Source: Kappaphycus alvarezii
Lineage: Eukaryota > Rhodophyta > Florideophyceae > Gigartinales > Solieriaceae
Assembly: GCA_002205965.3 (NCBI GenBank)
Contig: NADL03000694.1
Coordinates: 1-64,000, forward strand
Reading direction: 5' to 3'
DNA: 64,000 bases
The translations under genes were made by a program, and so were the position numbers. Shown here in pieces: positions 20,976 through 32,193 of this stretch (positions are counted from its first letter, which is position 1; every line of letters begins with the position of its first letter). The notes beneath the pieces are model-generated. The model saw only the letters and a program-made list of their open reading frames with translations, ran no database searches and was not told where the DNA came from.

Positions 20976-23900
20976 ACTTACATGTTTTGGGGATGTAATT
21001 TAATGCATCATACTTTTTGATCTTTGTGAAGACGTCCACGGGGTTGTACACAGTTAGCATAAATCCAACATTGGATATCCTCTTTCGGATATGCATCTCT
21101 TACAAAACTAGTATCAATCATGGGGCTTTTTTCCGAAGTGTAGCAACAATTTGTCGTGGCATAAAAAAGAATCTTGGACTCCGTAAATATTGACAGTGTA
21201 ATTTTTATTCCACGCAAGGATTCAAAGTTGTGCTTTATCATGTAGCCTATATCGAAAGCATCAGCGAAAGCATAAACTTCGGCGCCAAGTACAGATCTAG
21301 TCACTCTGCGGATTTTTGACCAAACTGGCTAGGCACCTTACAAATACTGTTCTTTTCATTGATCAAAACAATGTGTCCCAGTTGAGAAGTATTGACGTCG
21401 TTGTTTGCAAATGGCGAGTCAGAATATAGTTTCAACCTTTTCGAATTTTTCCAAATCTTAAAAATTAAGCGCGGAACTAGGTTTTTTCTGTACATTCTTT
21501 TAAAATTTGTTCAAATGCGTTATTTATTCCACTAAGAATTTGGTTTCATTTAATTGCGGGGCCATATTTACGGAACAACATATTTTAGGGTTTTGCACGT
21601 GGCAACCAAGCCAATCTGTACCTTAAAGATCTTAATTCAGAAAAAGAGGCATCCATCGGCAGAATTTATAACTTCTTAACGTACTTTTCCTGGCTTAACT
21701 CAAATTCATGATAAGTTCTCTTTACTCTGACACCCGCAAATACAGTGTCATCGAAATCCCTCTCTCTTGATTCAAATTTATCAAGAGTCACTCCGGACAA
21801 CTTAACGAATTTATTGTTGCCACAGAGCAAAGATTCGTACACATATATTCCAATTAACACCTAAAATTCTGCGTCTGCATGCTTTGCGAAGATGGTGATC
21901 TCTCCATCGATTGGCATCATATCGATATCTTTCTTCAGGTGTGAATTCATAGTGTGATTTCAACAGTCTCCTGAATCGGATAATCCGAAAAGAGGTTTCA
22001 CCAACTCGAAAAACTGGTTCTCAGATATTCCTAAGTCTTTGTTTGGTCTATTGCAACCTTTGTGCACCAGAATTGGAGCTGACTGAAAGCACGACTGTTC
22101 AACATCTTGAGACCAAATCCTGAAATTGAGTATTGCAGCAGTTTCAAATAACAAGTTGGTGCAACGCTGCCGTATATTAGTTTCATGTACGAGATATTTC
22201 TTTTCTTCGCCCCTTTGACCTTGTACTAAATACAGTGCCTTGTATATCTCTTTGTCAGTGTGCTTATTTTTGATTGAAACAACGAATCTTCCAGAGAGTA
22301 TGTAAGCATTCTTTGCTATGTCATCTCTATCGACTATTTTCTTCGTATTTCTCTCAAAAGTTCCCTATCTTTCTTTCCGCTTTCAGAAACTCAGTAGAAT
22401 TGGATTTTGGATCTCGTGTATGTAAAACTTCATTCAGGTGGACGTGAATGAGTTGAATATTTCTAATGTATACCCTTTTAATTGATGAACTCAAAGCTTC
22501 GAGAAGTGCTTCAACTGAAGCATCTAAATATAGCTTTCCTTTAGAGAAGGAGTGCTACAGTTTCTCGCAATTTATGTCAATGAAGACTTTTCTGTCATTA
22601 TTTTTCGTGATTTCTTAGGGTCTATTCTATTTAGATTTGGAATTTTCGCGATAGACTATAATTTTACTTCCATTATTGAATTCATGGTGAGCAGCATTCG
22701 CAAGCTGCGAATTCAGAGATGTTCTAAGTCTGAGTTCTGAAGCGATAGTTTCCATCTCAGCTTTTGTAACTTAGAGCGCACTCATTCGTTCCATTTGGTT
22801 TTGAAGCTCGCTATTCATGGCTAGAAACTTTGGTACTCCAAAGACGAATAACGATGAATTCAGTCCTTCTTTTTTCATAGTATCGCTTATAGGCTTAACG
22901 AAGAGACTTAGAACGAGTTCTGCTTCCACTTTGGGCTCTAAATGGCGATTCTTGTGGTAAATACGTCGCAACGTATTTTGGTAACGTTCAGTGGAACCAA
23001 TAGAATTATTAACTCCTACTCAATATAGGCTGATTTTGACTCAATTCGATTATATCACATCTTTCCACGCTTTAAAAACGGATTGGCTGCCTTGGATCAC
23101 TTTCATTCTGTTAGGAAATCCGATGCATATTGTAACCTAGTACTAAAAAAAAGAGTTCCAAATTTATTCCGTGCTTTTATTTTTTCAGAATGAAGCACTG
23201 CCTAAAAGATTTTATGTATCCACGATATAAAGCACAGGGTTTTTGTCAAGAAATAAAATATCAAGAGCAAACTCTTGGTTGAATATGATTCAATTGGGCG
23301 TACTAACCTGGAATGATTTAGTTTTAGTTTTAAAGTACTGAGATGTGCGACATTGTTTGGATATTTCCGTAATCAAATCTCGCGTTTCAGCCGTTGCTTG
23401 CGGTGGTCTAGCTCAGCTAGTCACATTACATGGCTTTTAGGCAAATGGATGGAAAAAATGTGAATGGAGGTGCTTTAATTGATACTTTGTGAACAGGATC
23501 TCAGAAAAAGCAGACAAGACGTAAAGAATACTGTTTTTACGTTTCTTTCCATACTCCATTCATATCTTTTGGAAACAAGTAGGTTGTTAACGTTTTCAAT
23601 AACAATTTCCCACTTGTGTAAAGCTTCGAGGCCAATCAAAAATAGAATATTTGCAACAACAACATCGAGGAGTAGCTGGATAAAACCACCATTAGGCGTT
23701 GAAATACGAATTCGAATCTGTGCAATACTTGGAAAGATTCCGTAACCAAGATTTTAAGCATTTCATACCTTATTAGGTTTTATTCTAATCTTAGCTCCTT
23801 CACAATATGCGATATGACAGAGCTCAAAATTTACACATTTCGTGTCCTTGATCGGATCTTTAAATGAGCTTCTCTGATAGTATTGAACCTTTCTAGCAAC

Positions 23901-24900
23901 ATTCTAAGCCATTGAACGGCGACATTGAGAAAAAATGTGGCCCTTTCTACAGAAACCCCAACAAACTCTATCATCACAAGGTTTGCTTTTCCTTATGTGG
24001 TAATTATCGTTTATACGTGAGTTACCTTCGTGACAATTGACTTTGGTCGAACACCGGTCACGACCGTATTGAGTTTTTCCAGTATAAAATGTATCAGCAA
24101 GGCAGGTATGGAGTGTAAGGTCTCCGTCTGAAATTTATGTCATATGTAGTTTTCTCTGGGCCCCCATTTGTCCAACCTTCTCCTCTTGCTCGAATTGTGC
24201 GGCAGAAATGAGCTGGTTGTAAACTGATTGATAAATTAAGTCAACAGAATATGCTCCGCTGTAAGGACAACGAGCCTAGGAGAATGCAATAACGGCAAAC
24301 TGAAGATACTCAAATTTGCGCCCCTCTGAACGGCAATAAGGTGATGCCTGGGAGTGAGTTTAGAATTTTCCTCATGCAATTTCTTGATGGCATCACTTTC
24401 AGTATACGCAGCGGAAATATATCGTCTCACACGAATTTTTCGAAGATATGAGGCAACTCTACTGTGCCTTGAGACTGGTTTACCTTCTTTTTCCTGTTCT
24501 TTTAGAACTTGAGAATAATGCTCATGCACACCTTCCACATTTGTCATGTAGAAGATATATTAGAGATACTTGAGCTTTTTTGTGTCATTGAGCATATAGT
24601 TCTGGCAGGCATAGTTGTATTTAGCTATGAACTCGTTTCAATATTCAGCTTGGCTACTAGGAAATTTCTTATTTTCTTCCCTCAAGCGTTTGGACATGTA
24701 GTTTGAAACCTTTTCCTTATGATGGTGCAGAAGGTTGGGTTGATACCGGAGTGGAACGTATGGATTTTGTGTCGCGTCTTGTCGGTGATCCCGTTGGTAA
24801 CGCAAGAGAGTTGAAAGATGAATAAATTTGGTTTAGTGCTTTGCAGAGCCCAATATTTCGGAGAATAGTTGACGCAAAGGTATTTGAAAGCATATCATGC
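20976..24900 (-). pseudogene. Decayed Ty1/copia Gag-Pol
   Basis: Minus-strand order gag-protease-integrase-RT-RNase H defines Ty1/copia. The zinc-knuckle region CWGFCRKGHIFSQC lies near 23.93 kb. The protease-like PNGGFIQLLLDVVVANILFL, LIGLEALHKWEIVIENVNNL and EWSM are at about 23.74-23.53 kb. Integrase remnants are QCRTSQ, LDILFLDKNPVLYIVDT and RRIYHKNRHL (22971). RT is FRIWSQDVEQSCFQSAPIL and LFGLSDSGD (about 21.97 kb), then GIYVYESLLCGNNKFVKLSG where an intact enzyme has YVDD. RNase H is LYSDSPFAN...SQLGHIVLI and RSVLGAEVYAFADAFDIGYM (about 21.3 kb). Gag sequence (YLRKIRVRRYISAAY and neighbours) lies at 24.2-24.9 kb. Many stops and shifts. LTRs were not found. Confidence 0.78.
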
Positions 24901-25718
24901 TAATTGCAGACGGTTGAAACATTTCCTTCCACAAGAAATATGATCAATTTCCAAATAATCGATGAATTGGGCAGAATATGTCCAGAAAAATACATTGGAA
25001 AAGGGAAATTTCTAGGGCAAACGGGCAATAATTTATCACCAGAGAGGAAACTATCATCAACATAACCTTTAACGCACTCCACAAGAGAACATTGAAATTC
25101 TGTGGTCTGCCTGATACCTTGACGGAAAACTGTGCTCATATAACCTTTTGCAACTCCAAATTAATGATGATTAAACGATTCAATAATTGTGACCATTTTA
25201 GTGTTTTCTTTTCGTATTAGTGCACGTCTTTTCTGTGGGATGGCAAAGCATTTTTCGCCCTTTGTTTTCCTTTTGGTCCCATTGTAAAATATTCTTATCA
25301 ATTTTGATTCTTTCTCAATCTGTTTTTGTTTTCAATTTTTCAAGCTAGAATCACAATCAATTTGAAAATTCAAAATTCTGCTTACTCAGAATAAAATCGA
25401 ATATTTAAATTGGATTTAAGTAAATTCAATTTGATACCACCTAAAATCGATTCTTTCTAGCCTTGAGGCGCTGTAAACGTAAATTGCTCTCGGGGCTCTG
25501 TTTGCGCTTCTGGTACTACAGTGATCTTTTTTATTCTATAAGCATTTGTTGTGGCTACGGCTTTGTAATGGTCACAATCGCTTTTAGACCTATTCCAAGC
25601 AGCCGTGCAAAGCTTACACGTCCTCTTCTTTACAGCAACATGTGAAGAAGTAGCCTTAATAACCCCGGGGCGATCAGCCAATCGACGGTCAGCTTGTAGC
25701 GTAGGCGTAATGGAGCCC
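24901..25718. other. Stretch without firm gene; possible 5' part of copia element
   Basis: A minus-strand frame at 25457-25681 reads CKLCTAAWNRSKSDCDHYKA and could be a decayed Cys-rich domain, but no family fits well. The rest is AT-rich and unassigned. Confidence 0.35.
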
Positions 25719-25720
25719 TA

Positions 25721-26227
25721 GTGTCTATTGGACCATTGTCCTCATATGAGGACATTTGCCCTCATATGAGGACTACTTTCAGCACTTCTTTTTCAATACA
25801 AAATGTTTTTACCTCAGCGCATTTCTTGTCCCTCCGCATTAGTTCATGAGTGCAGATGGCCGATCAAAACAAACTTTTCAAGATTGTTGACCTCGGTGAA
25901 GGCTAGAGCAGTTTTCCCTCACCAGCTTCCGCTCTTCGCAAGAAGTTGTGAAAACGACTTCATTTTGGAAGGTAAAACAGTTCGTATTATCGTGTGGGGT
26001 TTCAGAAACGAGGACGCATGTACAGTAAAAATTACAGTAAAAATTACTGTACATGCGCCCTCGTTTCTGATAAAAATTACCGTACTGTAACTAAACATAA
26101 AAAACCTTTTTTCCAGTAAAAATTTCGGGCTTCCAAAACATTTCCCTTTCCAAAATGGAACGGAAATTGTCCTCATATGAGGACAAAGCGTGCCTCATAT
26201 GAGGACAGTGCTTGGTCGGATAGACAC
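25721..26227. mobile_element. MITE with TA target duplication and four subterminal palindromes
   Basis: Non-coding element of 507 bp. The left end GTGTCTATTGGACCA and right end ...TCGGATAGACAC form inverted repeats, flanked by TA on both sides (25719-25720 and 26228-26229), as in Tc1/mariner-type insertion. GTCCTCATATGAGGAC is exact at 25738-25753 and 26169-26184. Near-copies lie at 25758-25773 and 26192-26206. A second copy of the family is nested in the pogo-like gene at 16.25 kb. Confidence 0.8.
26002..26070. repeat. Perfect-stem hairpin inside the MITE
   Basis: TCAGAAACGAGGACGCATGT... is mirrored by ...ACATGCGCCCTCGTTTCTGA, giving arms of about 26 bp around a short TAAAAATTACAGTAA-type loop, with one internal mismatch. 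It would fold as a strong cruciform or RNA hairpin. Confidence 0.8.
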
Positions 26228-26354
26228 TAGATGTATGTACCGTATACTGTACAAGCACTGTCACCCGTTGGATGATTGGTAATATCAATTACTGAAAATT
26301 GACGACGAGGCACACCTGGAACATCTGAAATCTGAATTTTGCCTCAACCTGTAT

Positions 26355-27260
26355 TCACACGTGTAGTGCCTGAATCTGAGCATGAAATGTAAGGACACTT
26401 GTCGTTAATTGATTTACCGAAGATAAGCCATCGGTTTGGTCTGGGACTGCGATTTCTGTTTGCCACGTGGAGGGTCCTGAGTGGTTGGTGAAAACGAGAA
26501 ACCGGGACAATTTGTGCAATATCTGGAAAGACGCTTGTGCGTCCTGCAGATCCATTACGTCGGGCAAGAACGGCTCTAAAATGTAGACGTAGCGTAGAAC
26601 GTATTTTTCCATGTAGTCCTTCGAGCCGACTGGTGCGTTCAGCACCACGGTGCCTTCGTGATACTCTTGAGTCATTTCGGGCTGGTAATGTGACTTGACC
26701 AACTCATCAGGCGCGTTTGATCAGCAGATCTTTCATTCTGGGATGGACAATTGCAATCCCAGGCGTCATGCCTCTGGTGGTGAAAGAATAGCGATAAACT
26801 TGAGGCTTGAGTAACGGTGCGCTACAATATGGCCACCGTCTTGGTACCAAAGTTCCAAGAGGAGTCGCTTAGTTTCTCCGTCTCCTGCAGACTGCGAAAT
26901 CAATTCCTTGATCTTCAGTTTGGTTGGAGTACAGTACGAGATCAAATAACAACCCACTCAGCGTATCGCCTCGTTGTGTGCCGGCGACGCTGCGAATGAT
27001 GCCAAAGCCTTTCCACTGGAAAGCTGAATCTTTGTTGTAGAGTGGAGTACATTGTCCAGCTCAGCATCCGAGGAAGATGGGTTTTGAAAGCTTCGAGAAA
27101 TGAAGCCCGGCTGCATATGTTGAAAGCGTTCTTCAAGTCGGCGCAAAACAGCGCCTGTGTAGGGATGTTTCCAAATTTGTTCACCAAACTCTGCACACAC
27201 TTAGTACCACAATGTCAGCTCCTGTCGTAGTTGCAGTTCTCAATCAAACAGGCTGAAAGT
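26355..27260 (-). pseudogene. Decayed non-LTR reverse transcriptase fragment
   Basis: Minus strand: LFCADLKNAFNICSRASFLE (27.15-27.09 kb) is the RT motif with the first catalytic Asp, related to IDLSNAFN at 45.3 kb and DANNAFN at 48.96 kb. Decayed sequence follows in place of QGDP and YxDD. Then comes VVLNAPVGSKDYMEKYVLRY (about 26.64 kb), equivalent to the LGAPIG motif, and MDLQDAQASFQILHKLSRFL. Several stops and shifts. It belongs to the same broad RT family as the elements at 36-51 kb but to a different lineage. Confidence 0.65.
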
Positions 27261-28438
27261 ATGACGCAGCTCTACTCCATTCTCTCGTCATTGGACAGCT
27301 ATTGACCAATTTCCTTGGGGTTTCGCCCACAGCGATTGGTCGCGGTCTGTTGTCTTTCTTCGCTGGTGGCGTCAGAGGGGAGCCTGCAATCCTCGGAGCC
27401 CGGGAATCTGGGGCCTTCCCGGGACTGGCTCGCTGACCAGTTAAGCAGGGGAGTCCAAAAAGCTGCCTTGGGAAGACGACGAAAGGGCATGAAGAAACTT
27501 TTGTAAATGATAGTGGCAGAGTCTTGAAGGGACATTACAAGCAATCAGTTTTTAATGTACTGTGCAGCAAGGCACATGTACGGTAGCGGTGAGAATTTCT
27601 CTTCAAAGGAGCTATTCATGACGATTGTTCTTCAAGTACTTTAGGTTGGTTTTGTCTCCACAGGTAAGTAGCTCTCAAGTGACCCGAGGTAAATAGCTGG
27701 TTCTCTGCTAAACATTTACAAGGATGGTCTCGGCTTTGTCCCTGCTGCAAGGTACCGTACCGTCATACACAGAAAAAAATTGGGGCTAAATTTACGTTTC
27801 CTTTTTTGCACCTTGTCCAACCCTGACCCGCTCTGACCATGACGCCAACAAATTTTCACACCTGCCTTAAACGACCGAACATATCGGTACCAACGACTCT
27901 AACCATCGCAGACAAACCAAGGCACAGATGCAGCCGTTGTGTAACGCAATTTGTAATGGCTCATAGCGGGGAGTCGTTTGTTGCAACAAATCATTGCACA
28001 TGAGGTTTTAGACACTGTACAGCCAACGAGATTTAGTAAGATTCAATCACACCGCCGCAAGATTCGCGTTGTAACAGGAGCCCTATCAGATTACGACAAC
28101 GAGCGGAGTGAGTCACCATCTAGCTTTCTACGAATCCCCTCATTGCGTTGCGATTATGTCACATCCTCTGTGCAAGTCCTACAATTCACCGTCCATTTCA
28201 TGGCAATTGCATTCTGTACATCATTTTGCATTTTGCATTTGCATCGTTGCAGCGGGCAGTACAATCCTCCAAGGTAATACCGCACCCGTGAATCACACGT
28301 TCCGACAGCGCAGTTCTTCCGCCCCCACCTTTCTGCATACCCAAAAGGAAAACTTGCCCATCTCCAGTCCCCCCAGCTGCCCCGATGATTCATCATGATA
28401 CAAATGAAGCTTGCCCGACGATTGGCAAACCGTGTCTC
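27261..28438. other. Intergenic stretch
   Basis: No convincing gene. It holds the upstream remains of the RT fragment (to about 27.5 kb) and the 3' flank of the phosphatase gene. Base composition shifts towards the GC-richer host-gene block near 28.3 kb. Confidence 0.45.
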
Positions 28439-29607
28439 TCACGCGACATGTTTCGAATACGAGTAAATCACGGTAGCATTTGAATCGACAGCCTCCGCCG
28501 TGAACACCTTTCCATCAAAGGTGAATGCAAAAAACCCGTGTACACTTTCGCCCCACACAGCCCTACCTTGGCCATCTGGATGGCGATCGGTCAATTGCAG
28601 AAATCCGCAGCATTGCTTGAGACGGTTCATTTCCTGAGGTGTTGAGGGGAAGCGCATTTTATCCAACTTGCTACCTGCGCCGGTGACAAAATGGTCGACG
28701 ACGTTGGTAAACGGGCCATTTTCGAGTTGCATCGGGACAGGTGGTTGTGGCTGGAGGTGCATAAGGGAGTGCTGATGGCCGGAGACGTAGGCCAGGATTC
28801 GATGGGTGTAGGGTTGCAGAATGGGCTGTAGTTGTTGACGAAGCGGAGCGAGGCCGAGATGACCAGCTGTGGACATGGTGTACATGTTGTGGTGGGCGAT
28901 GATGAGAAAATAGAGATGCGAGGGGGCGGACTGGAGGACTTGTTGTAGCCATAGGAGCTGTGTGGAGACGGGGAGGGCGGATTGGCGTGCGATGTGGCCG
29001 TACTTGTCGTCTGCGAAAGGGGTAGTATCGAGGAAGATGGCGAGGAGATTGTCGGTAAATTGATGTGTGTAAAAGGAGGAGGGCATGTTCCAGCGTGGAT
29101 CGTGAGCGGAATACTCAAATTGAGCGGTGGTGCTGCCTAGGTAGTCATGGTTGCCGAGGACGGGATACCAAGGCAGGTTCTTGAGGGAGAGGTGGGTGTA
29201 GACGTGAGCGAATGAGATGTTGAAATCGGGGTCTTGAACAGAGTGGACGCCCTTGGAGTAAAAGTTGTCGCCTGTGGAGAGGATATAGTGTGGATTGTAG
29301 CCGTGAGTAACAAGTCGGGAGGAGACTGTTTGTCCGAGGGAATCGGCGACGTGTGCTTGACCGTGCTTGCCTTTGCGGCCCCAGTCGCCGATGGCGAGAA
29401 ATGTGTGCGGGACGTAAGGAACGGAAGTGTGAATTCGGGGACGTGAGAAGGGTGAGGGAGAGAAGGAGTGAGGACGGGGGATTGGAAGAGGAAAGGAAGG
29501 AGGATGAAGAGGGGGAGGAGGAGGACGGGAAGGAGGAGAAGGCGAGTGATTGCGGACTGTCGAGGGGGAAGGGAGGACTGTAGGAGTGGGGCGGATTCGG
29601 CAGGCAT
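28439..29607 (-). CDS. Purple acid phosphatase (tartrate-resistant type), membrane-anchored
   Basis: A metallophosphoesterase that removes phosphate from organic phosphomonoesters, probably at the cell surface or in the secretory path. The ATG at 29607 opens MPAESAPLLQ, followed by a strongly hydrophobic segment (LLLLPVLLLPLFILLPFLFQ) that should act as signal anchor. The catalytic domain shows every metal-ligand motif: GDWG, GDNFYSKGV, GNHDYLG, IAHHNMY and GHQHSLMH, then the C-terminal FVTGAGSKLDKM and GFFAFTF typical of the ACP5-like class. Anchor and catalytic part lie in different frames: a one-base loss is needed between about 29385 and 29460, and no GT...AG intron fits there. The catalytic frame has no ATG of its own before 29086, so the anchor frame must be the start. 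Total length of about 390 residues suits the family. Confidence 0.88.
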
Positions 29608-30013
29608 GGTGTGGACTGCAGATTGGGAGGGATAGTTATGGAGGTTGAGCAGTGACTGGATTGGATGTGGTGGGGTAGGGCGGAGCGGAGCTGTTGATGA
29701 TCTACGGTGTGAGAGGATTGGTGGCGGGGAGGGGTGAGTATTTATAGTGGGGTTAGGAAATGTAAGGAGCAGAGGAATGGCGGAGAAGGGGTGAGATGGG
29801 TTGTGGTGATTGTTATCGTATGATGATGTGGGTGCAGGCCGGGAAATGTGGACCGGAGGCGGAGGGGAGCGAGGAGTGCAATGAGTAGTAGAGCGGCCTT
29901 ATTGTACACACATACCTGCAAACATTGCCATTTGATAAGCCTTTCACGAGTAGCATTGTGCATTGGGCACGTACTGTACTGTACAATGATCAATGATTGT
30001 GATTGTACTGTGT

Positions 30014-30056
30014 GTACAGTACAGTACAGTACAGTACAGTACAGTACGGTACAGTA
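30014..30056. repeat. GTACA pentanucleotide array
   Basis: About eight GTACA units (one GTACG variant). Being built from GTAC, the array is nearly self-complementary. Confidence 0.95.
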
Positions 30057-30133
30057 TCATACGGTGCAATGCTGTAGAAAGATACGGTGACCGAGCACGT
30101 CTGGACCAGACCGACCTCATACTGCTCAACGCG

Positions 30134-30165
30134 TCGGTTGGTCCCCGGTTGGTCCCCGGTTGGTC
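30134..30165 (+). repeat. CGGTTGGTCCC tandem repeat
   Basis: Three consecutive copies of the 11-bp unit CGGTTGGTCCC, the last one imperfect, about 400 bp upstream of the GATA gene start. Confidence 0.85.
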
Positions 30166-30557
30166 GCTGTTGACTGGATTATTTCTCAACAACAACACCC
30201 ATACATGCCAATCCGCCTCTGCCAAAACCCTTTCAAACCCTGCCATTCTTTTTCATCCCCACGCATTAGCGTAGTGTACCATCGTTACCGAAATCTACCT
30301 GATCTCACCCTCAATTTCCTATCCACCCATTCAAAAAATCCCGCAAACCAATCCAAATCAAAAAAATCCTTTCACCCAATCACAACCCTTCATTTAACAG
30401 AATATTCTCCACGGCGCATTCACTCTTACCTCACTCCCCACCTCGAAACAAATTACAACCCCAACCGCTCAAACAATTACATTGCACCTTTCCCAATTAA
30501 TTACCACAACCCAAAACGACAAACATGCTTCCAGCCTGGAATTTACCCACCCCAAAA

Positions 30558-31887
30558 AATGTTCCAACACACTGATTTATCCAATAGCCACGTGGCAAAC
30601 CATAATTGGCCGTGTACCAGGTGTCCCCAAAACAACCCATCTGGGAGGCAATTCATGCCCCCCCCTCTCAGCGTCCTCCCTTTGCCAACTTGCTGCCACA
30701 ATTTCCGCCACCCACACACACACAACCCCCGCACCGAATTTCTCCTTTCATTCGTCCCCGCCACTCCACCCCAACCCCATTTCCACCACCACCCGCACCT
30801 CTCCAATTCCCCCTCCACCCACCCACTCACCCAAACCCAAACCCAAACCCAAAACATACCATGCATCCCCTCCCCTAACCCCCCCCCCCGCACCAACTCC
30901 GCTGCGTCCACTGCCACACAACCGAAACTCCACTATGGCGCGCCGGACCCTCAGGTCCAAAAACGCTATGCAACGCATGCGGCGTCCGTTGGAAAAAGAC
31001 CGGCTCCGTCATCGCCCGTTCCAAACGGCCCTCTCAACCACCTTCCAACCACCCTCGCAAGCGCGCACGTCCCAACTCCGCCTCCGCCTCGGTCTCGGCC
31101 TCCGCCTCCACCTCACCCTCGCCCTCCCACTCCCCGCCGCAACACCAATCCAACACCAACACCCACGCCCCAACCGCAACCACCACACAAACCCCATCCA
31201 CGCACCACACCCCCGCAATCCCGCTCCCCATGCCCAAACCGGTCAGTGTCTATCGCGTCACGGAAAGTGGAAAGGCAAAGTACGAGTCTGTATTTCAGGC
31301 CTCATGAACGTCCATCGCAAGCAGGATGACCTCCCACTCATTGCTACCCCAACTCCCGTCCCCGCCGCACGTCGCACTCGCACTCAAACCAGACGTGGCC
31401 ATGCCTTTTTTTCCGAGATCGCCTCTCTCACACCACCGCCTACCGCCGCACAGACCCCGCCGTTACACCCGCCATGTCCATCCGCTACATCCCCTGTGTC
31501 GCCTGTGCCTCCGCGTCCCCGTCTAGTTTGCCGGCCGTCATGTCACCCCCGATTGTTGTCACTAGTCCTACGGGCGCGGGTGAGGGAGCCGTTTATGTTA
31601 CAGAGGTTCATGCACCGAGTCCGAGTCCTAGTCCACCGCCTATGCCACGCGTCAATCGCTTTGGCGGACGTGGTGGATTTACATTGTTGTTGGCGGCTGT
31701 CGCCGATAGGCAGAAGGTGATGGTGTCGGCTTTAGAACCGCTGCCACAGGAGATGATCAGCCCGAGTGATGTCTTTCCTTCTTGTTCCATAGTTTTTGTC
31801 TCATCTTGTCTTTTTGTTGCTCTGTCTTTACTTTTTACCGTTCGATCGCCGTGCTGTGAGGTGCCATCGACGACTTGTCGTCGTTAA
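30558..31887 (+). CDS. GATA-type zinc-finger transcription factor
   Basis: DNA-binding regulator that should recognise GATA sites in the nucleus. Translation of 30903-31000 gives [32 protein letters not shown] and a basic tail with HPRKRAR. This is a textbook GATA finger with spacing C-x2-C-x18-C-x2-C, the spacing seen in plants and many fungi. The N-terminal part from the ATG at 30558 ([10 protein letters not shown]) is rich in Pro, His and Thr. It is in the +1 frame, and an 11-base C-run at 30879-30889 separates it from the finger by a -1 shift. A stop follows at 31305-31307 in the finger frame, but protein-like sequence continues in shifted frames ([45 protein letters not shown]) to 31887. 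The true C-terminus is uncertain: between about 250 and 440 residues. Confidence 0.8.
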
Positions 31888-32193
31888 TATCCCTGTTTAA
31901 CTTTCAGTTTTGACGGGAACCCATGTCTCACCCTTGCTCAACCCACAGTGATTCTTTGTTGGCTATCGTCCGATCGTTGGTCAAGTTTTGTTTGTCTTGC
32001 CGTCGTGACTGCCGGGGTTACCACACACTACCGACCACAAGGAGGGCTCCTTTGTCTATTCTTCCTCCTGACCTACTAGTTACCTCATGTCTATTCCTAG
32101 TGTAAATCATCCTCCTCAACATCTGCTACCTTTACCTTCTCATGCACCACTCCTACAACTTTCTCTCAGCTCACGTACTTTGTTCACATTCGC
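31888..32193. other. Convergent 3' intergenic stretch
   Basis: Lies between the 3' ends of the GATA gene (plus) and the helicase gene (minus). No gene or clear terminator motif was seen. Confidence 0.4.

Larger units (their letters stand above)
29608..30557. other. Divergent intergenic region between phosphatase and GATA gene
   Basis: The two genes point away from this 0.95-kb stretch, so both promoters should lie here. It contains a GTACA pentamer array and a GGTTGGTCCCC tandem. The many long open frames are low-complexity shadows. No clear TATA box was singled out. Confidence 0.5.

Noticed and set aside
29944-30274. Open frames across the GTACA array on both strands
   Set aside because: A pentamer repeat without stops makes open frames by itself; no domain or start context supports them.
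30831-30854. CCCAAA repeats as a telomere-like tract
   Set aside because: Only four units inside the low-complexity part of the GATA gene.
30543-31237. Minus-strand Gly/Trp-rich frames opposite the GATA gene
   Set aside because: Shadow translation of Pro/His-rich coding sequence.
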